A stretch of DNA of 64,000 bases. Origin: Streptomyces bathyalis (lineage in GTDB: Bacteria; Actinomycetota; Actinomycetes; Streptomycetales; Streptomycetaceae). The DNA lies in contig NZ_CP048882.1 in NCBI RefSeq assembly GCF_015910445.1, positions 7,065,501-7,129,500 of the forward strand, given 5' to 3'. The translations under genes and the position numbers were made by a program. Positions 9,934-18,144 of this stretch are shown piece after piece (position 1 is the stretch's first letter; each line of letters opens with the position of its first letter). The notes below the pieces were generated by a model. That model did no database searches. It was not told the DNA's origin and was given only the letters and a program-made list of their open reading frames with translations.

Positions 9934-10635
9934 TCAGCGGCCCTTGAGGTACGCGGGCAGCTCCGTGCCGGGGGCAAGGTCCTCGGCGGGAACGGGGGTG
10001 CCGTAGACCCGGCTGACAGGGACGACACCGCTCCAGTGCGGTAGCGCGAGGTCCTCCGCGTCGTCGGACGGACCGCCCTGACGGACCTTCGCGGAGACCT
10101 CCGTCAGATCGAGACGCAGAACGGCTGTGGCGGCCAGTTCCCTGGCGTCGGCACGGCGGGAGTCGGCCGCGCGCCCCGGGACCACTCCGTCGACCAAGGC
10201 GTCGAGGGCGGCGGTGAGTTCCTCGTCCTCGGTGACCCGGTACGCGGTCCCGTGGACCATCACCGAGCGGTAGTTGAGCGAGTGGTGGAAGGCGGAGCGG
10301 GCGAGGACGAGCCCGTCGACGCGGGTAACGGTGAGGCAGACCGGCAGACCTTCGCCGGAGTCCGCCTCCCGCAACGGACGCGAGCCGGTGGACCCGTGCA
10401 GATAGACCTGCTCGCCCCTGCGGGCGTACAGCGTGGGCAGGACCACCGGTGCGCCGTCGCGTACGAACCCCAGGTGGCAGATGTAGTCCTCGTCGAGGAT
10501 CGAGTGCACCAACTCGCGGTCGTAGGAGGCGCGTTCGCGATGCCTGGTGGGGACGGTGCGCTCCGTGCGGACGTACGGGTCGGAGGAGGTGCCGGGGGAA
10601 GGGACGGTGTACGCCAAAGGAACTCTCCCTTGCAT
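9934..10635 (-). CDS. Pyridoxamine 5'-phosphate oxidase-like flavin protein
   Basis: A 233-residue split-barrel FMN-binding protein. The conserved part runs from about residue 30 (DREAHSILDEDYICHLGFV-like opening) through VVLPTLYARRGEQVYLHGSTGSR and ALDALVDGVVPGR. This superfamily includes PNPOx, nitroimidazole reductases and F420-dependent enzymes, so the substrate is not fixed. The divergent MocR-type regulator, whose relatives sense PLP, makes vitamin B6 metabolism plausible. The two start codons are only about 30 bases apart and must share one control region. ATG 10635 is preceded on its strand by an AT-rich promoter-like stretch. Confidence 0.75.
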   Translation of the reverse strand: MQGRVPLAYTVPSPGTSSDPYVRTERTVPTRHRERASYDRELVHSILDEDYICHLGFVRDGAPVVLPTLYARRGEQVYLHGSTGSRPLREADSGEGLPVCLTVTRVDGLVLARSAFHHSLNYRSVMVHGTAYRVTEDEELTAALDALVDGVVPGRAADSRRADARELAATAVLRLDLTEVSAKVRQGGPSDDAEDLALPHWSGVVPVSRVYGTPVPAEDLAPGTELPAYLKGR

Positions 10636-10640
10636 CCTGT

Positions 10641-10672
10641 TTAGTACTAGTGCAAACTCTGTTTCGTGCTAG
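10641..10672. promoter_or_regulatory. Imperfect inverted repeat, candidate MocR operator
   Basis: CTAGTGCAAAC (10647-10657) mirrors GTTTCGTGCTAG (10661-10672) with one or two mismatches around TCT. It fills the short space between divergent starts and overlaps the regulator's GTG codon at 10666. The MocR protein probably binds here to control both genes. Confidence 0.45.
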
Positions 10673-11997
10673 GAGAATACCGGATCGAGGGACGGCGCGC
10701 AGCTGAGATCGCGGCGAGCGTGGAGAACGGCGTGCGTACCGGCGGTCTGGCCCCGGCCCAACCGCTCCCGCCCATGCGGGAGTTGGCGCAAGAGCTGGGC
10801 GTCAACGCGAACACGGTCGCGGCCGCGTACCGGAGCCTTCGTGAACGCGGAGTCATCGAGACGGCCGGGCGCCGCGGCAGTCGCGTACGCGCGCGGCCCG
10901 CCAGCACGCCGCGGGAGGCCATCCGCGCCGAGGTGCCCGAGGGGTGCGTGGACATCTCCACCGGCAACCCCGACACGGCGCTGCTGCCGCCGCTGCACTC
11001 GGCCCTTTCGGCGGCGGCGGACAACGCCTCGCGTCGTGCGGCGCTCTACGGCGACCCGGCCGTGAGCGAGCCGCTCGCCGCTGCGGCCCGCCGTCAACTC
11101 GACGAGGACGGTGTGCCGGACGGGCCTGTCGCGGTGACCTCGGGCGCGCTCGACGCCATCGAGCGGGTGCTCGCGGCGCATCTGCGTGCCGGAGATGCGG
11201 TCGCCGTCGAGGACCCGGGATGGGGCAGCCTGCTCGACCTCGTCCCCGCACTCGGGCTGAAGACGCTGCCCATGGCCGTCGACGACGAGGGCCCGCTGCC
11301 CGAGGAGGCCGAGCGTGCGCTCCGCGAGGGCGCCCGCGCCCTGATCGTCACGGCCCGTGCGCAGAATCCGACCGGTGCGGCGGTGACCGCCGGCCGTGCC
11401 AGCGGCCTGCGCGAGGTGCTCGCCCGGCACCGCGGGACGCTGCTCATCGAGGACGACCACGGGCACGGGATCGTCGAGGAGCCGCTCAACGCCCTTGCGG
11501 GCGCCACCGATTGCTGGGCCCTGGTGCGCTCCACGGCCAAGGCGTACGGGCCCGATCTGCGGCTCGCGGTCGTCACCGGCGACGCCGTCACCCTCGACCG
11601 GGTGCGCGGCCGCCAGCTGCTCGGCCCCGGGTGGGTCAGCCATCTCCTCCAGGACGCCGTACTGCATCTCTGGCAGACGCGGGCGGTCGACGTGACGGCG
11701 GTGGCGCGCTCCTACGGGCAGCGCCGGAATGCGCTCGTACGGGCGCTGGAGGCGCGCGGCGTCGGGGCGCACGGGCGCAGCGGCATGAACGTGTGGGTGC
11801 CGGTGCCGGACGAGACAGGTGCCGTCACACGCCTCTTGCAGTCGGGCTGGGCCGTCGCCCCGGGAGCGCGCTTCCGGCTCGCATCGCCACCCGGTGTGCG
11901 CCTGACCGTCTCACCGCTGACGGCGGAGGACGCCGGGCAACTCGCCGACGCGGTCGCCGCCGCACTTCGTCCCGCCGCGGCTCGGCGCTACGACTGA
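10666..11997 (+). CDS. MocR-type regulator (GntR helix-turn-helix fused to aminotransferase)
   Basis: A 443-residue fusion. Residues 1-75 form a GntR winged helix (LPPMRELAQELGVNANTVAAAYRSLRERGVIE); the rest is a fold-type I aminotransferase domain with GNPDTALLPPL, a DDHGH segment and the Schiff-base region STAKAYGPDLRLAVV, where the Lys binds PLP. MocR proteins such as PdxR and GabR use PLP chemistry to sense ligand, not to catalyse. It is divergent from a pyridoxamine-oxidase-like gene, its likely target. The only start giving the family N-terminus is GTG 10666, which has no upstream Shine-Dalgarno, so the transcript may be leaderless. It overlaps the convergent permease by ten bases. Confidence 0.88.
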   Translation: MLGEYRIEGRRAAEIAASVENGVRTGGLAPAQPLPPMRELAQELGVNANTVAAAYRSLRERGVIETAGRRGSRVRARPASTPREAIRAEVPEGCVDISTGNPDTALLPPLHSALSAAADNASRRAALYGDPAVSEPLAAAARRQLDEDGVPDGPVAVTSGALDAIERVLAAHLRAGDAVAVEDPGWGSLLDLVPALGLKTLPMAVDDEGPLPEEAERALREGARALIVTARAQNPTGAAVTAGRASGLREVLARHRGTLLIEDDHGHGIVEEPLNALAGATDCWALVRSTAKAYGPDLRLAVVTGDAVTLDRVRGRQLLGPGWVSHLLQDAVLHLWQTRAVDVTAVARSYGQRRNALVRALEARGVGAHGRSGMNVWVPVPDETGAVTRLLQSGWAVAPGARFRLASPPGVRLTVSPLTAEDAGQLADAVAAALRPAAARRYD

Positions 11998-13022
11998 CGT
12001 GTGCCGCCGTCGCCCGTGCCGGGCGCTGCCGCTTCCCGTGCACGGCGCGGCCCGAGCTGTGTGAGGGCGGCGCCCAGCAGCACGATCAGCGCTCCGGCGG
12101 GAGTGTTCCAGGTGAGAGGTTCGCCGAGCACGGTCACACCCGCGACCGTCGCGATGACGGGGATGAAGTAGGTGACCATCTGCCCGGTCGTTGGGCCCAC
12201 TTCCGCGACGATGCCGTACTGGAGGAGGAAGGCGAGCCCTGTGCCCAGCGCGCCCAGCGCCAGCACCGCGAGCAGCGGCACGGCCGCGAAGCGCGTCGGC
12301 AGGGACGTGAACAGCCCCGTCAGCAGGAGCAGTTGGGCCGAGCCGAGCAGCAACTGCCCACCCGACATGGACAGCGCCGAGTGCGGGCTGTCGGCGAGGG
12401 TGCGGCGCACGTACAGCCAGCCGACCGCGTAGCTGGCGGCCGCACCGAGGGCCATGGCCGTACCCGCCGGGTCCTGCCCGGAGAATCCGCGCCACGCGCC
12501 CAGCACCACCAGCACACCGCCGAACCCGACCACCAGCCCGGCCACTCTGCGACGTGTGGGGCGGTCATCGGAGAGGGCGGCCAGCGACAGCAGCATGCCG
12601 AACAGCGGGCTGGTGGCGTTGCAGATGCCCGCCAGGCTGGAGGAGATGGTGAGTTCGGCGTAGGCGAAGAGCGAGTACGGCAGCGTGTTGAGGAAGACCG
12701 CGGAGACGGCCAGGTGACCCCAGATCCGTATGCGCCCCGGCAGACGCTCGCGCTTGACCACCAGCGCCACGGCGAGCACCGCGGCCCCGAACACCATGCG
12801 GCCCAGGGCCACTTGGAGCGGTGCGAACGCCTGGGTGCCGACCTTGATGAACAGGAAGCTGAAGCCCCACACCAGCGCCAGTACCGCGAAGCGCACCCGC
12901 CAGTTGAGGCGGCGCCGCGGCGGAGGCGTCAGCGAGTGCGGCGTCCCTTGCGGTTCACCTGCCTGGGGCGGGGGAGTGGCCGGCTGAGGGGCACTGCCCG
13001 AGGGCCGCGTGGACCTGGTCAT
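11988..13022 (-). CDS. EamA/DMT family permease
   Basis: A 344-residue ten-helix drug/metabolite transporter. After a Pro-rich cytosolic N-terminus (about 40 residues), the first EamA repeat opens RFAVLALVWGFSFLFIKVG and the second ends TTGQMVTYFIPVIATVAGVTVLGEPL. Conserved glycine/proline positions support transport function, substrate unknown. ATG 13022 is chosen; ATG 13046 is also possible but has a badly placed ribosome site. It is divergent from a LysR regulator, a common arrangement for LysR-controlled exporters. The 3' end overlaps the convergent MocR gene by ten bases. Confidence 0.83.
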   Translation of the reverse strand: MTRSTRPSGSAPQPATPPPQAGEPQGTPHSLTPPPRRRLNWRVRFAVLALVWGFSFLFIKVGTQAFAPLQVALGRMVFGAAVLAVALVVKRERLPGRIRIWGHLAVSAVFLNTLPYSLFAYAELTISSSLAGICNATSPLFGMLLSLAALSDDRPTRRRVAGLVVGFGGVLVVLGAWRGFSGQDPAGTAMALGAAASYAVGWLYVRRTLADSPHSALSMSGGQLLLGSAQLLLLTGLFTSLPTRFAAVPLLAVLALGALGTGLAFLLQYGIVAEVGPTTGQMVTYFIPVIATVAGVTVLGEPLTWNTPAGALIVLLGAALTQLGPRRAREAAAPGTGDGGTRQS

Positions 13023-13065
13023 GGGAGCAACGATCCCGTCGCCCATCTCTTAGCACAAGCGAGTA

Positions 13066-13077
13066 TCCGTAGACGGA
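13066..13077. promoter_or_regulatory. TCCGT-ag-ACGGA dyad, candidate LysR site
   Basis: A perfect five-base dyad in the 74-base space between the divergent EamA and LysR genes, 19 bases before the LysR start. LysR regulators bind interrupted dyads in such divergent regions. Short arms make this suggestive only. Confidence 0.35.
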
Positions 13078-13096
13078 AAGGCGTAGCGTTGCTTAC

Positions 13097-14002
13097 ATGT
13101 TCAATCTGGAACGCCTGCGGGTGCTGCACGAGATCTCCGTGCACGGAACGGTCGGCGGGGCCGCCGAAGCCCTGTACGTCACGACATCCGCGATCTCCCA
13201 GCAGATGGCGAAGCTGGAACGGGAGACGGGACAGCAGCTGCTGTCCAGGAGCGGAAGGGGCGTCCGGCTGACGGACGCCGGGCGGCTGCTGGCGGAGCAT
13301 GCGGAGAGGATTTTGTCGCTGCTGGAGGTCGCGCAGGCGGACCTGGAGGCACACCGGGGTCAGGCGGCGGGCGAACTGCTGCTGAGCGCGTTCCCCACGG
13401 CCGCCCGGGGTCTCTTCCCCGCGGCCCTCACGCAGTTGCGCCGGGAGCATCCCCAACTGCGGCCGCGCCTCACGGAGTCGGAGGCCGAAGTGGCCCTGCC
13501 CCGGCTGATCCGAGGCGGCACCGACCTCGCGATCGTCCTGGACTGGCACAACAGGGCGCTCTCGCTGCCCGCCGGACTGAGCAGGGTGCTACTGCTGGAG
13601 GACCCCGTCGATCTCGCCATGCCCGATACCCACCCCCTGGCGGGCCGAAGGCGCCTGGAGCTCAAGGAGGTGGCGGAGGAGGAGTGGATCTCCTGGCCTG
13701 AGGGCGAGTTCTGCCATGAGTGGCTGATGCGGACGCTGCGCGCCGAGGGCATCGAACCGCGCCTCTCGCACAAGGCGGCGGAACACCACACGCAACTGTC
13801 GCTGGTGGCTGCCGGGCTCGGTGTCGCGGTCACCCCGCGACTGGGCCGGGGACCTGTGCCGCAGGGTGTGGCGCTCGTGCCCGTGCACCACACCCTGCGG
13901 CGACGTATTTACGCGGTCTGGCGGGAGGACGCCGACCGCAGACCGTCGATCAGGGCCGCAGTGGCGGCGCTGGAGAAGGCCGCTCGCGACATCGCGGTGT
14001 AG
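13097..14002 (+). CDS. LysR family transcriptional regulator
   Basis: A 301-residue LTTR. The N-terminal winged helix-turn-helix (MFNLERLRVLHEISVHGTVGGAAEALYVTTSAISQQMAKLERETGQQLL) is textbook, followed by a linker helix and a periplasmic-binding-like effector domain (residues 90-300) with DLAIVLDW and LVAAGLGVAVTPRLG. It is divergent from an EamA permease and probably controls it in response to the exported metabolite. ATG 13097 is the family start. It converges on the Rieske lipoprotein gene at a 36-base gap with no obvious terminator. Confidence 0.9.
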   Translation: MFNLERLRVLHEISVHGTVGGAAEALYVTTSAISQQMAKLERETGQQLLSRSGRGVRLTDAGRLLAEHAERILSLLEVAQADLEAHRGQAAGELLLSAFPTAARGLFPAALTQLRREHPQLRPRLTESEAEVALPRLIRGGTDLAIVLDWHNRALSLPAGLSRVLLLEDPVDLAMPDTHPLAGRRRLELKEVAEEEWISWPEGEFCHEWLMRTLRAEGIEPRLSHKAAEHHTQLSLVAAGLGVAVTPRLGRGPVPQGVALVPVHHTLRRRIYAVWREDADRRPSIRAAVAALEKAARDIAV

Positions 14003-14038
14003 CCGTGGCCGGCCTCGGACGACCCAGGGAGGGGAACC

Positions 14039-14473
14039 TCAGCCCTCGGCGAGGTGGATGTTGCCGCCCTTCACGGAGACCTTCGCAGGAGGAAGCGGCT
14101 TGGTCGCGGGACCGCCCTTGACGCTGCCGTCGGAGATGTCGAACTTGCTGTCGTGGCAGGGGCAGATGATGGTCCCGTCCTTGACTTCAGAGACCGAGCA
14201 GCCCTTGTGCGTGCACGTCGCGGAGAAGGCCTTGTACTCCGACCCGCTGGGACGGGTCACGACGACCTTCTGCTCCTTGAACACCTTGCCGCCGCCCTCC
14301 GGGATATCGGCGGCCTTGCCGAGTTCGCCCTTCCCGGCCTCGCTGCCGCCGTCACCGCCGGCGTTCTCGTCGCTGCCCTCGCTGCCGCCCGATCCGCAGG
14401 CGGCGAGAGTCACGGCGGCCGAGGCGGCGCCCGCGGCGGCGAGCACGGACCTGCGGGTGGTCGATGCTGTCAT
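14039..14473 (-). CDS. Tat-exported Rieske [2Fe-2S] lipoprotein
   Basis: A 144-residue protein with a twin-arginine signal (TTRRSVLAAAGAASAAVTLAAC) whose Cys is also a lipobox residue, so it is predicted to be lipidated on the outer face of the membrane. After a Gly/Ser/Glu-rich linker, the Rieske domain carries CTHKGC and CPCHDSKFD, giving the two Cys and two His cluster ligands. It stands alone, without cytochrome b or an oxygenase partner, so the redox partner is unknown. ATG 14473 gives an ideal Tat n-region; the frame is open to 14557. Confidence 0.9.
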   Translation of the reverse strand: MTASTTRRSVLAAAGAASAAVTLAACGSGGSEGSDENAGGDGGSEAGKGELGKAADIPEGGGKVFKEQKVVVTRPSGSEYKAFSATCTHKGCSVSEVKDGTIICPCHDSKFDISDGSVKGGPATKPLPPAKVSVKGGNIHLAEG

Positions 14474-14553
14474 GGAGGACTTCCTGTTCTGTCGGGAGCT
14501 GCACGCATTTGCCTTTGCTTGCCTCTGCCCTGTGAATCCTGCACAGGCGCTGG

Positions 14554-16704
14554 TCAACTGCGAAGGGCTTTGTCAAGAAAAAGCAATTGAGTCAGGAGCA
14601 GCCGCTCGGCCGTCACAGGGTCGCTTACGATGTGCGACTGACCGGGCAACGGCAGCACCGAATGCTCCCGTCCGGCGGCCAGCAACGCCGCGGACATCCG
14701 CAAGGTGTGTGCGAATGCGACGTTGTCGTCGGCGGTGCCGTGCACCAGGAGCAGCGGACGCCGCAGCAGATGTGCCTCGTTGCTCAGGGTGCAGCGGTCG
14801 TAGTGCTCCGGGTACCGGTCCGGATGACCGAGGAAGCGCTCCTTCCAGTGCGTGTCGTACAGGCGCGGGTCGATGGCCGGAGCGCCGGCGACCGCCGCAT
14901 GGAAGACGTCGGGGCGTCGCAGGACCGCCGCCGTGGCCAGCGCACCGCCGAAGGACCAGCCCTTGATCCCGACCCGGCTCAGATCCAGCCACGGCACTGC
15001 CTCGGCGGCCGCGTGCAGCGCGTCGACCTGATCCTCCAGTACGGCAGTGAACTGGTCGCCCCAGATCGCCTTCTCCCACGAGGCGCCGCGCCCGGGCGTG
15101 CCACGGCCGTCCGTGATCAGCACCGCGTAGCCGTGCTCCGCGAACCACTGGGCGACCAGCGACGGCCAGATGCGGGCCCGGACCACGAGCCTCATCCCCG
15201 GTCCGCCGTAGGGGGCCACCAGCACGGGGAGCGGGGAGGCATCCGGGTCCCCGCGCTCGTACCAGCTGGGCAGGAAGAGCGCGCTGCGCAGCCGCCGTTC
15301 CCCCAGCGTCAGCAGTTCCGGCTGCGGCCGGATCAGCGGCTCCTCGGCGAGGGAGGCGATGGAGCCGCTGTCGACGCCCTCGCGGATGACCGTCACGCGT
15401 GGGCCGTCGGGCGTGACGCTGTCGAGCACCACCGTGCCTCCGCGCTGCACCGCGGAGTGCAGCCCCGGACCGTCGCTGACCGCGACGTTTCCCTTGTCCG
15501 GGGACCAGGACCAGACGTGGGTCTCCAGGGGGTCCTCGCCGGCGGCGAAGAGCACCGTGTCCCCATCGGTGCCGAGCACCTGGGAGACCTGCAGCTCCGG
15601 CGGTGTCACCACCTGCTCGCCGACGCGCAGCCCGCGCTTGTCCCCGCTCTCGTGGGGAAGCACCAGGGCCCCCGAAGCGGTCCGGCAGTACGCGCCGGGC
15701 AGCAGCTCGACCCAGAGCTCGTCCCGCTGCCGCGCGAGCACACGCGTCGCTCCATTCCCCGCATCGACCCCGAGGGTCAGCAGGGTGCGCTGGTCGCGGC
15801 TCTCCACGGTGGTGAGCGGGCCATGGGCGTCCCAGCCGGCCGCCACGACGTACTCGAACGCCTCGCGGTCCCAGTCCACTTCGGTGGCCGTCCCGTCCAG
15901 GCGCAGCAGGTGGAGCGAGACGTCGGCGTTGGCGGTCCCGGCCTCCGGATAGTGCTGCACACGCGGCGGACGACCGGGGTCCGCCGGGTCGCCGAGGAAG
16001 CGTCGGCGGACATGTGTGTTGTCCACCCGGGCGACGAGCAGCGCGCTGCCGTCGGGTGCCCACCAGTACCCGCGGGCCCGGCCCATGGACTCGGCCGAGA
16101 CGTGGTCGGTCAGGCCGTAGGTGACCGTCCCCTCCTCGTCCGTTCCTGGCCTCGCGAGGCACCGGTCTCCCGTGCCGTCCGCCGCCATGACGTGGAGCGC
16201 ACCGCCCGTGACGTACGCGATGAGCCGGCCGTCGGGGGACGGGCGGGGATCGGTGACCGGACCGGCGGCGGGGAGGCCGAACGGCTCGCCCTGTCCCGTA
16301 CGCACCGCCCAGAGCCTGCCGTCCAGGACGAAGACGGCGAGTTCCATGGCGTCGTCGGTCGCGTACCCGGTGATGCCCGTGGACAGATCGCGGTCCCGCT
16401 CCCTGCGTGCCGCCTCCTCGGGGGTGGGTGGTCCCGCGGGGGAGCCGGGCTCGAGCGTGGCGGGGTCGGCGAGGGGGCGTTCGCCGTCGGTGTCCCGTAT
16501 CCACAGTCCGCTGGAGGTGTCGGTGCCGCTGCGGGTGCGCAGGAACAGCGCGCGCTCTCCGTCCGGTGAGAGCGTCACATGGCGCACTGTTCCGAGTGAG
16601 AAGCGCCGGGTGCGGGCGAACTGACGGGGGAAGGCGGCCACGGCCTCGGCCGGGAACGAGCGGGCAGCAGTGCCGGGAGTGCCGGGCATACCGGGAGAAG
16701 TCAT
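14554..16704 (-). CDS. S9 family serine peptidase (DPP IV-like)
   Basis: A 716-residue prolyl-oligopeptidase-superfamily enzyme. Residues 1 to about 460 form a beta-propeller of the DPP IV N-terminal type (TLSPDGERALFLRTRSGTDTSS and similar strands); the C-terminal alpha/beta hydrolase has Ser584 in GWSFGG, Asp659 in HGTADDNV and His691 in GQSH, a complete triad. It has no signal peptide, so it probably trims peptides in the cytosol. The 3' end lies about 80 bases from the Rieske gene's start. It is divergent from the HipA-like kinase gene. ATG 16704 is used; homologues vary in N-terminal length. Confidence 0.9.
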   Translation of the reverse strand: MTSPGMPGTPGTAARSFPAEAVAAFPRQFARTRRFSLGTVRHVTLSPDGERALFLRTRSGTDTSSGLWIRDTDGERPLADPATLEPGSPAGPPTPEEAARRERDRDLSTGITGYATDDAMELAVFVLDGRLWAVRTGQGEPFGLPAAGPVTDPRPSPDGRLIAYVTGGALHVMAADGTGDRCLARPGTDEEGTVTYGLTDHVSAESMGRARGYWWAPDGSALLVARVDNTHVRRRFLGDPADPGRPPRVQHYPEAGTANADVSLHLLRLDGTATEVDWDREAFEYVVAAGWDAHGPLTTVESRDQRTLLTLGVDAGNGATRVLARQRDELWVELLPGAYCRTASGALVLPHESGDKRGLRVGEQVVTPPELQVSQVLGTDGDTVLFAAGEDPLETHVWSWSPDKGNVAVSDGPGLHSAVQRGGTVVLDSVTPDGPRVTVIREGVDSGSIASLAEEPLIRPQPELLTLGERRLRSALFLPSWYERGDPDASPLPVLVAPYGGPGMRLVVRARIWPSLVAQWFAEHGYAVLITDGRGTPGRGASWEKAIWGDQFTAVLEDQVDALHAAAEAVPWLDLSRVGIKGWSFGGALATAAVLRRPDVFHAAVAGAPAIDPRLYDTHWKERFLGHPDRYPEHYDRCTLSNEAHLLRRPLLLVHGTADDNVAFAHTLRMSAALLAAGREHSVLPLPGQSHIVSDPVTAERLLLTQLLFLDKALRS

Positions 16705-16785
16705 GCGCGCACGATCCCACCGCCCCGGGCCCGGGGCACCCGATTATCGGCGGTGCCGCGTGGGAGGGGCGGCTAGCCTGAGCGG

Positions 16786-17637
16786 ATGCTGCGCGAAGTC
16801 ACCGCCACCCGCTACGTCACCCCGCTGCGGGAGGGCGGTTCGCTGCCCGGGATCGTCGAGGCGGACGATCTCGGTACGTACGTCATGAAGTTCACCGGCG
16901 CCGGGCAGGGCCGCAAGACACTGGTGGCCGAGGTTCTCGCGGGCCGGCTCGCGCAGCTGCTGGGGCTGCGCGTCCCGGAGCTGGTGGGCATGCAGCTCGA
17001 CCCGGTCATCGGCCTGAGCGAGCCCGACGAGGAGGTCCAGGACCTGCTCAAGGCCAGCGGCGGCCTCAACCTCGGCATGGACTTCCTTCCGGGTGCGCTG
17101 GGCCTGGACCCGCTGGCCTTCGCCGTCAGCCCGGCCGAAGCGGGCCGGGTCGTGTGGTTCGACGCACTGGTGGGGAACGTCGACCGGTCCTGGCGCAATC
17201 CGAACCTGCTCGTGTGGCACGGCGAGATGTGGCTCATCGACCATGGCGCCACGCTCGTCTGGCATCACAACTGGCCTTCGGCGACGGCCTCCTCGTCCAG
17301 TGCCTCCAAGCCGTACGACGCGTCCGACCATGTGCTCGCCCCCTTCGGACCGGACGTGGCCTCGGCGGCGGAGGAGCTGGCGCCCCGGGTGACCGGTGAT
17401 CTCCTCGCCGAGTGCGCCGCCGCGGTCCCGGACGAATGGCTCGCGGACGAGCCGGGGTTCGCGGGGCCGGGCGAGCTGCGCGACGCGTATGTGAGGACGC
17501 TGTCCGCACGCGTCCCCGGGCTCCACGAGCGGATCACGATCGGCGAACCGAGCCGCGACGGCCCTTCGCGGGCGCCGGGGTGGCTGACCGGAGACCTGCC
17601 GCACGGGCGGCGCGGCGAGCGGAGCGCACGCCGGTGA
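16786..17637 (+). CDS. HipA-like protein kinase, minimal form
   Basis: A 283-residue HipA-family kinase. Kinase residues appear intact: Lys35 in TYVMKF, the catalytic Asp133 and Asn138 in NVDRSWRNPN, and the metal-binding Asp152 in WLIDHGATL. It lacks the N-terminal subdomain of classical 440-residue HipA toxins, and no HipB antitoxin is nearby. Instead the stop overlaps the start of a DUF3037 gene by four bases (GTGA), showing translational coupling. Classical HipA phosphorylates glutamyl-tRNA synthetase; the target here is unknown. The C-terminal 35 residues are Arg/Gly-rich. Older databases sometimes mislabel this family as aminotransferase. Confidence 0.8.
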   Translation: MLREVTATRYVTPLREGGSLPGIVEADDLGTYVMKFTGAGQGRKTLVAEVLAGRLAQLLGLRVPELVGMQLDPVIGLSEPDEEVQDLLKASGGLNLGMDFLPGALGLDPLAFAVSPAEAGRVVWFDALVGNVDRSWRNPNLLVWHGEMWLIDHGATLVWHHNWPSATASSSSASKPYDASDHVLAPFGPDVASAAEELAPRVTGDLLAECAAAVPDEWLADEPGFAGPGELRDAYVRTLSARVPGLHERITIGEPSRDGPSRAPGWLTGDLPHGRRGERSARR

Positions 17638-18032
17638 ACGGAGAGAAGGGCGCCGGGCGCGAGGTGTTCGAGTACGCGCTGCTGCGTGTGGTGCCGCGCG
17701 TGGAGCGGGGGGAGACGATGAACGCGGGCGTGGTCGTCTACTGCCGTGCCAGGTCGCTCGTCGTGGCCCGCACGCATCTGGACGAGCAAAGGCTGCGTGC
17801 GCTCGATCCGGGTGCGGACCTGGACGGCGTTCGTGCGGCGCTGCGGGCCGCCGAGGGCGTCTGTCACGGAGGGGACGCCGCCGGTCAGGCCGCGGACGAG
17901 GCGCCCGGCATCCGCTTCCGCTGGCTCGTCGCGCCGCGCAGCACGGTGGTGCAGCCGGGTCCCGTGCACACCGGGCTGACCAGTGACCCCGAGGCGGAGG
18001 CCGAGCGGCTGCTGGAGCTGCTGGTGCGGTGA
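17634..18032 (+). CDS. DUF3037 protein coupled to HipA-like kinase
   Basis: A 132-residue acidic protein. The opening VFEYALLRVVPRVERGETMNAGVVVYC is characteristic of DUF3037, with a later segment FRWLVAPRSTVVQPGPVHTG. The GTG start at 17634 overlaps the kinase stop by four bases, so the two proteins are probably made in equal amounts and may form a complex. DUF3037 genes are, from memory, often beside HipA-like kinases, suggesting a substrate, inhibitor or regulatory subunit. No catalytic motif is visible. Confidence 0.8.
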   Translation: MNGEKGAGREVFEYALLRVVPRVERGETMNAGVVVYCRARSLVVARTHLDEQRLRALDPGADLDGVRAALRAAEGVCHGGDAAGQAADEAPGIRFRWLVAPRSTVVQPGPVHTGLTSDPEAEAERLLELLVR

Positions 18033-18054
18033 ATCTCATGTCCACGGGCACCCG

Positions 18055-18083
18055 TTGACAGCGGGTGCCGGGGCTCATAGCGT
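18055..18083 (+). promoter_or_regulatory. Housekeeping promoter for tandem SDR operon
   Basis: TTGACA (18055-18060) and TAGCGT (18078-18083) are separated by 17 bases, a near-ideal vegetative sigma (HrdB) promoter. It lies 62 bases before the fabG-like start and just after the DUF3037 stop. This is the best sigma-70-type promoter I found in the window. Confidence 0.7.
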
Positions 18084-18102
18084 CACGACTGCCAGAAGGT
18101 AC

Positions 18103-18116
18103 TAAGCGGTTGCTCA
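18103..18116. promoter_or_regulatory. TAAGC-ggtt-GCTCA imperfect dyad, candidate TetR-type operator
   Basis: The arms match at four of five positions. The site lies 20 bases downstream of the predicted -10 element and 29 bases before the fabG-like start, a position suited to repression by roadblock or promoter occlusion. Regulators of acyl-CoA genes in streptomycetes often use dyads of this form. Suggestive only. Confidence 0.35.
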
Positions 18117-18144
18117 CCAATCATCAGGGCGAGGAGAACTCAGC

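Noticed and set aside
14587..16569. Long plus-strand open frame opposite the S9 peptidase
   Set aside because: Arg/Gly/Pro-rich translation with no domain; the minus-strand peptidase has a full catalytic triad.
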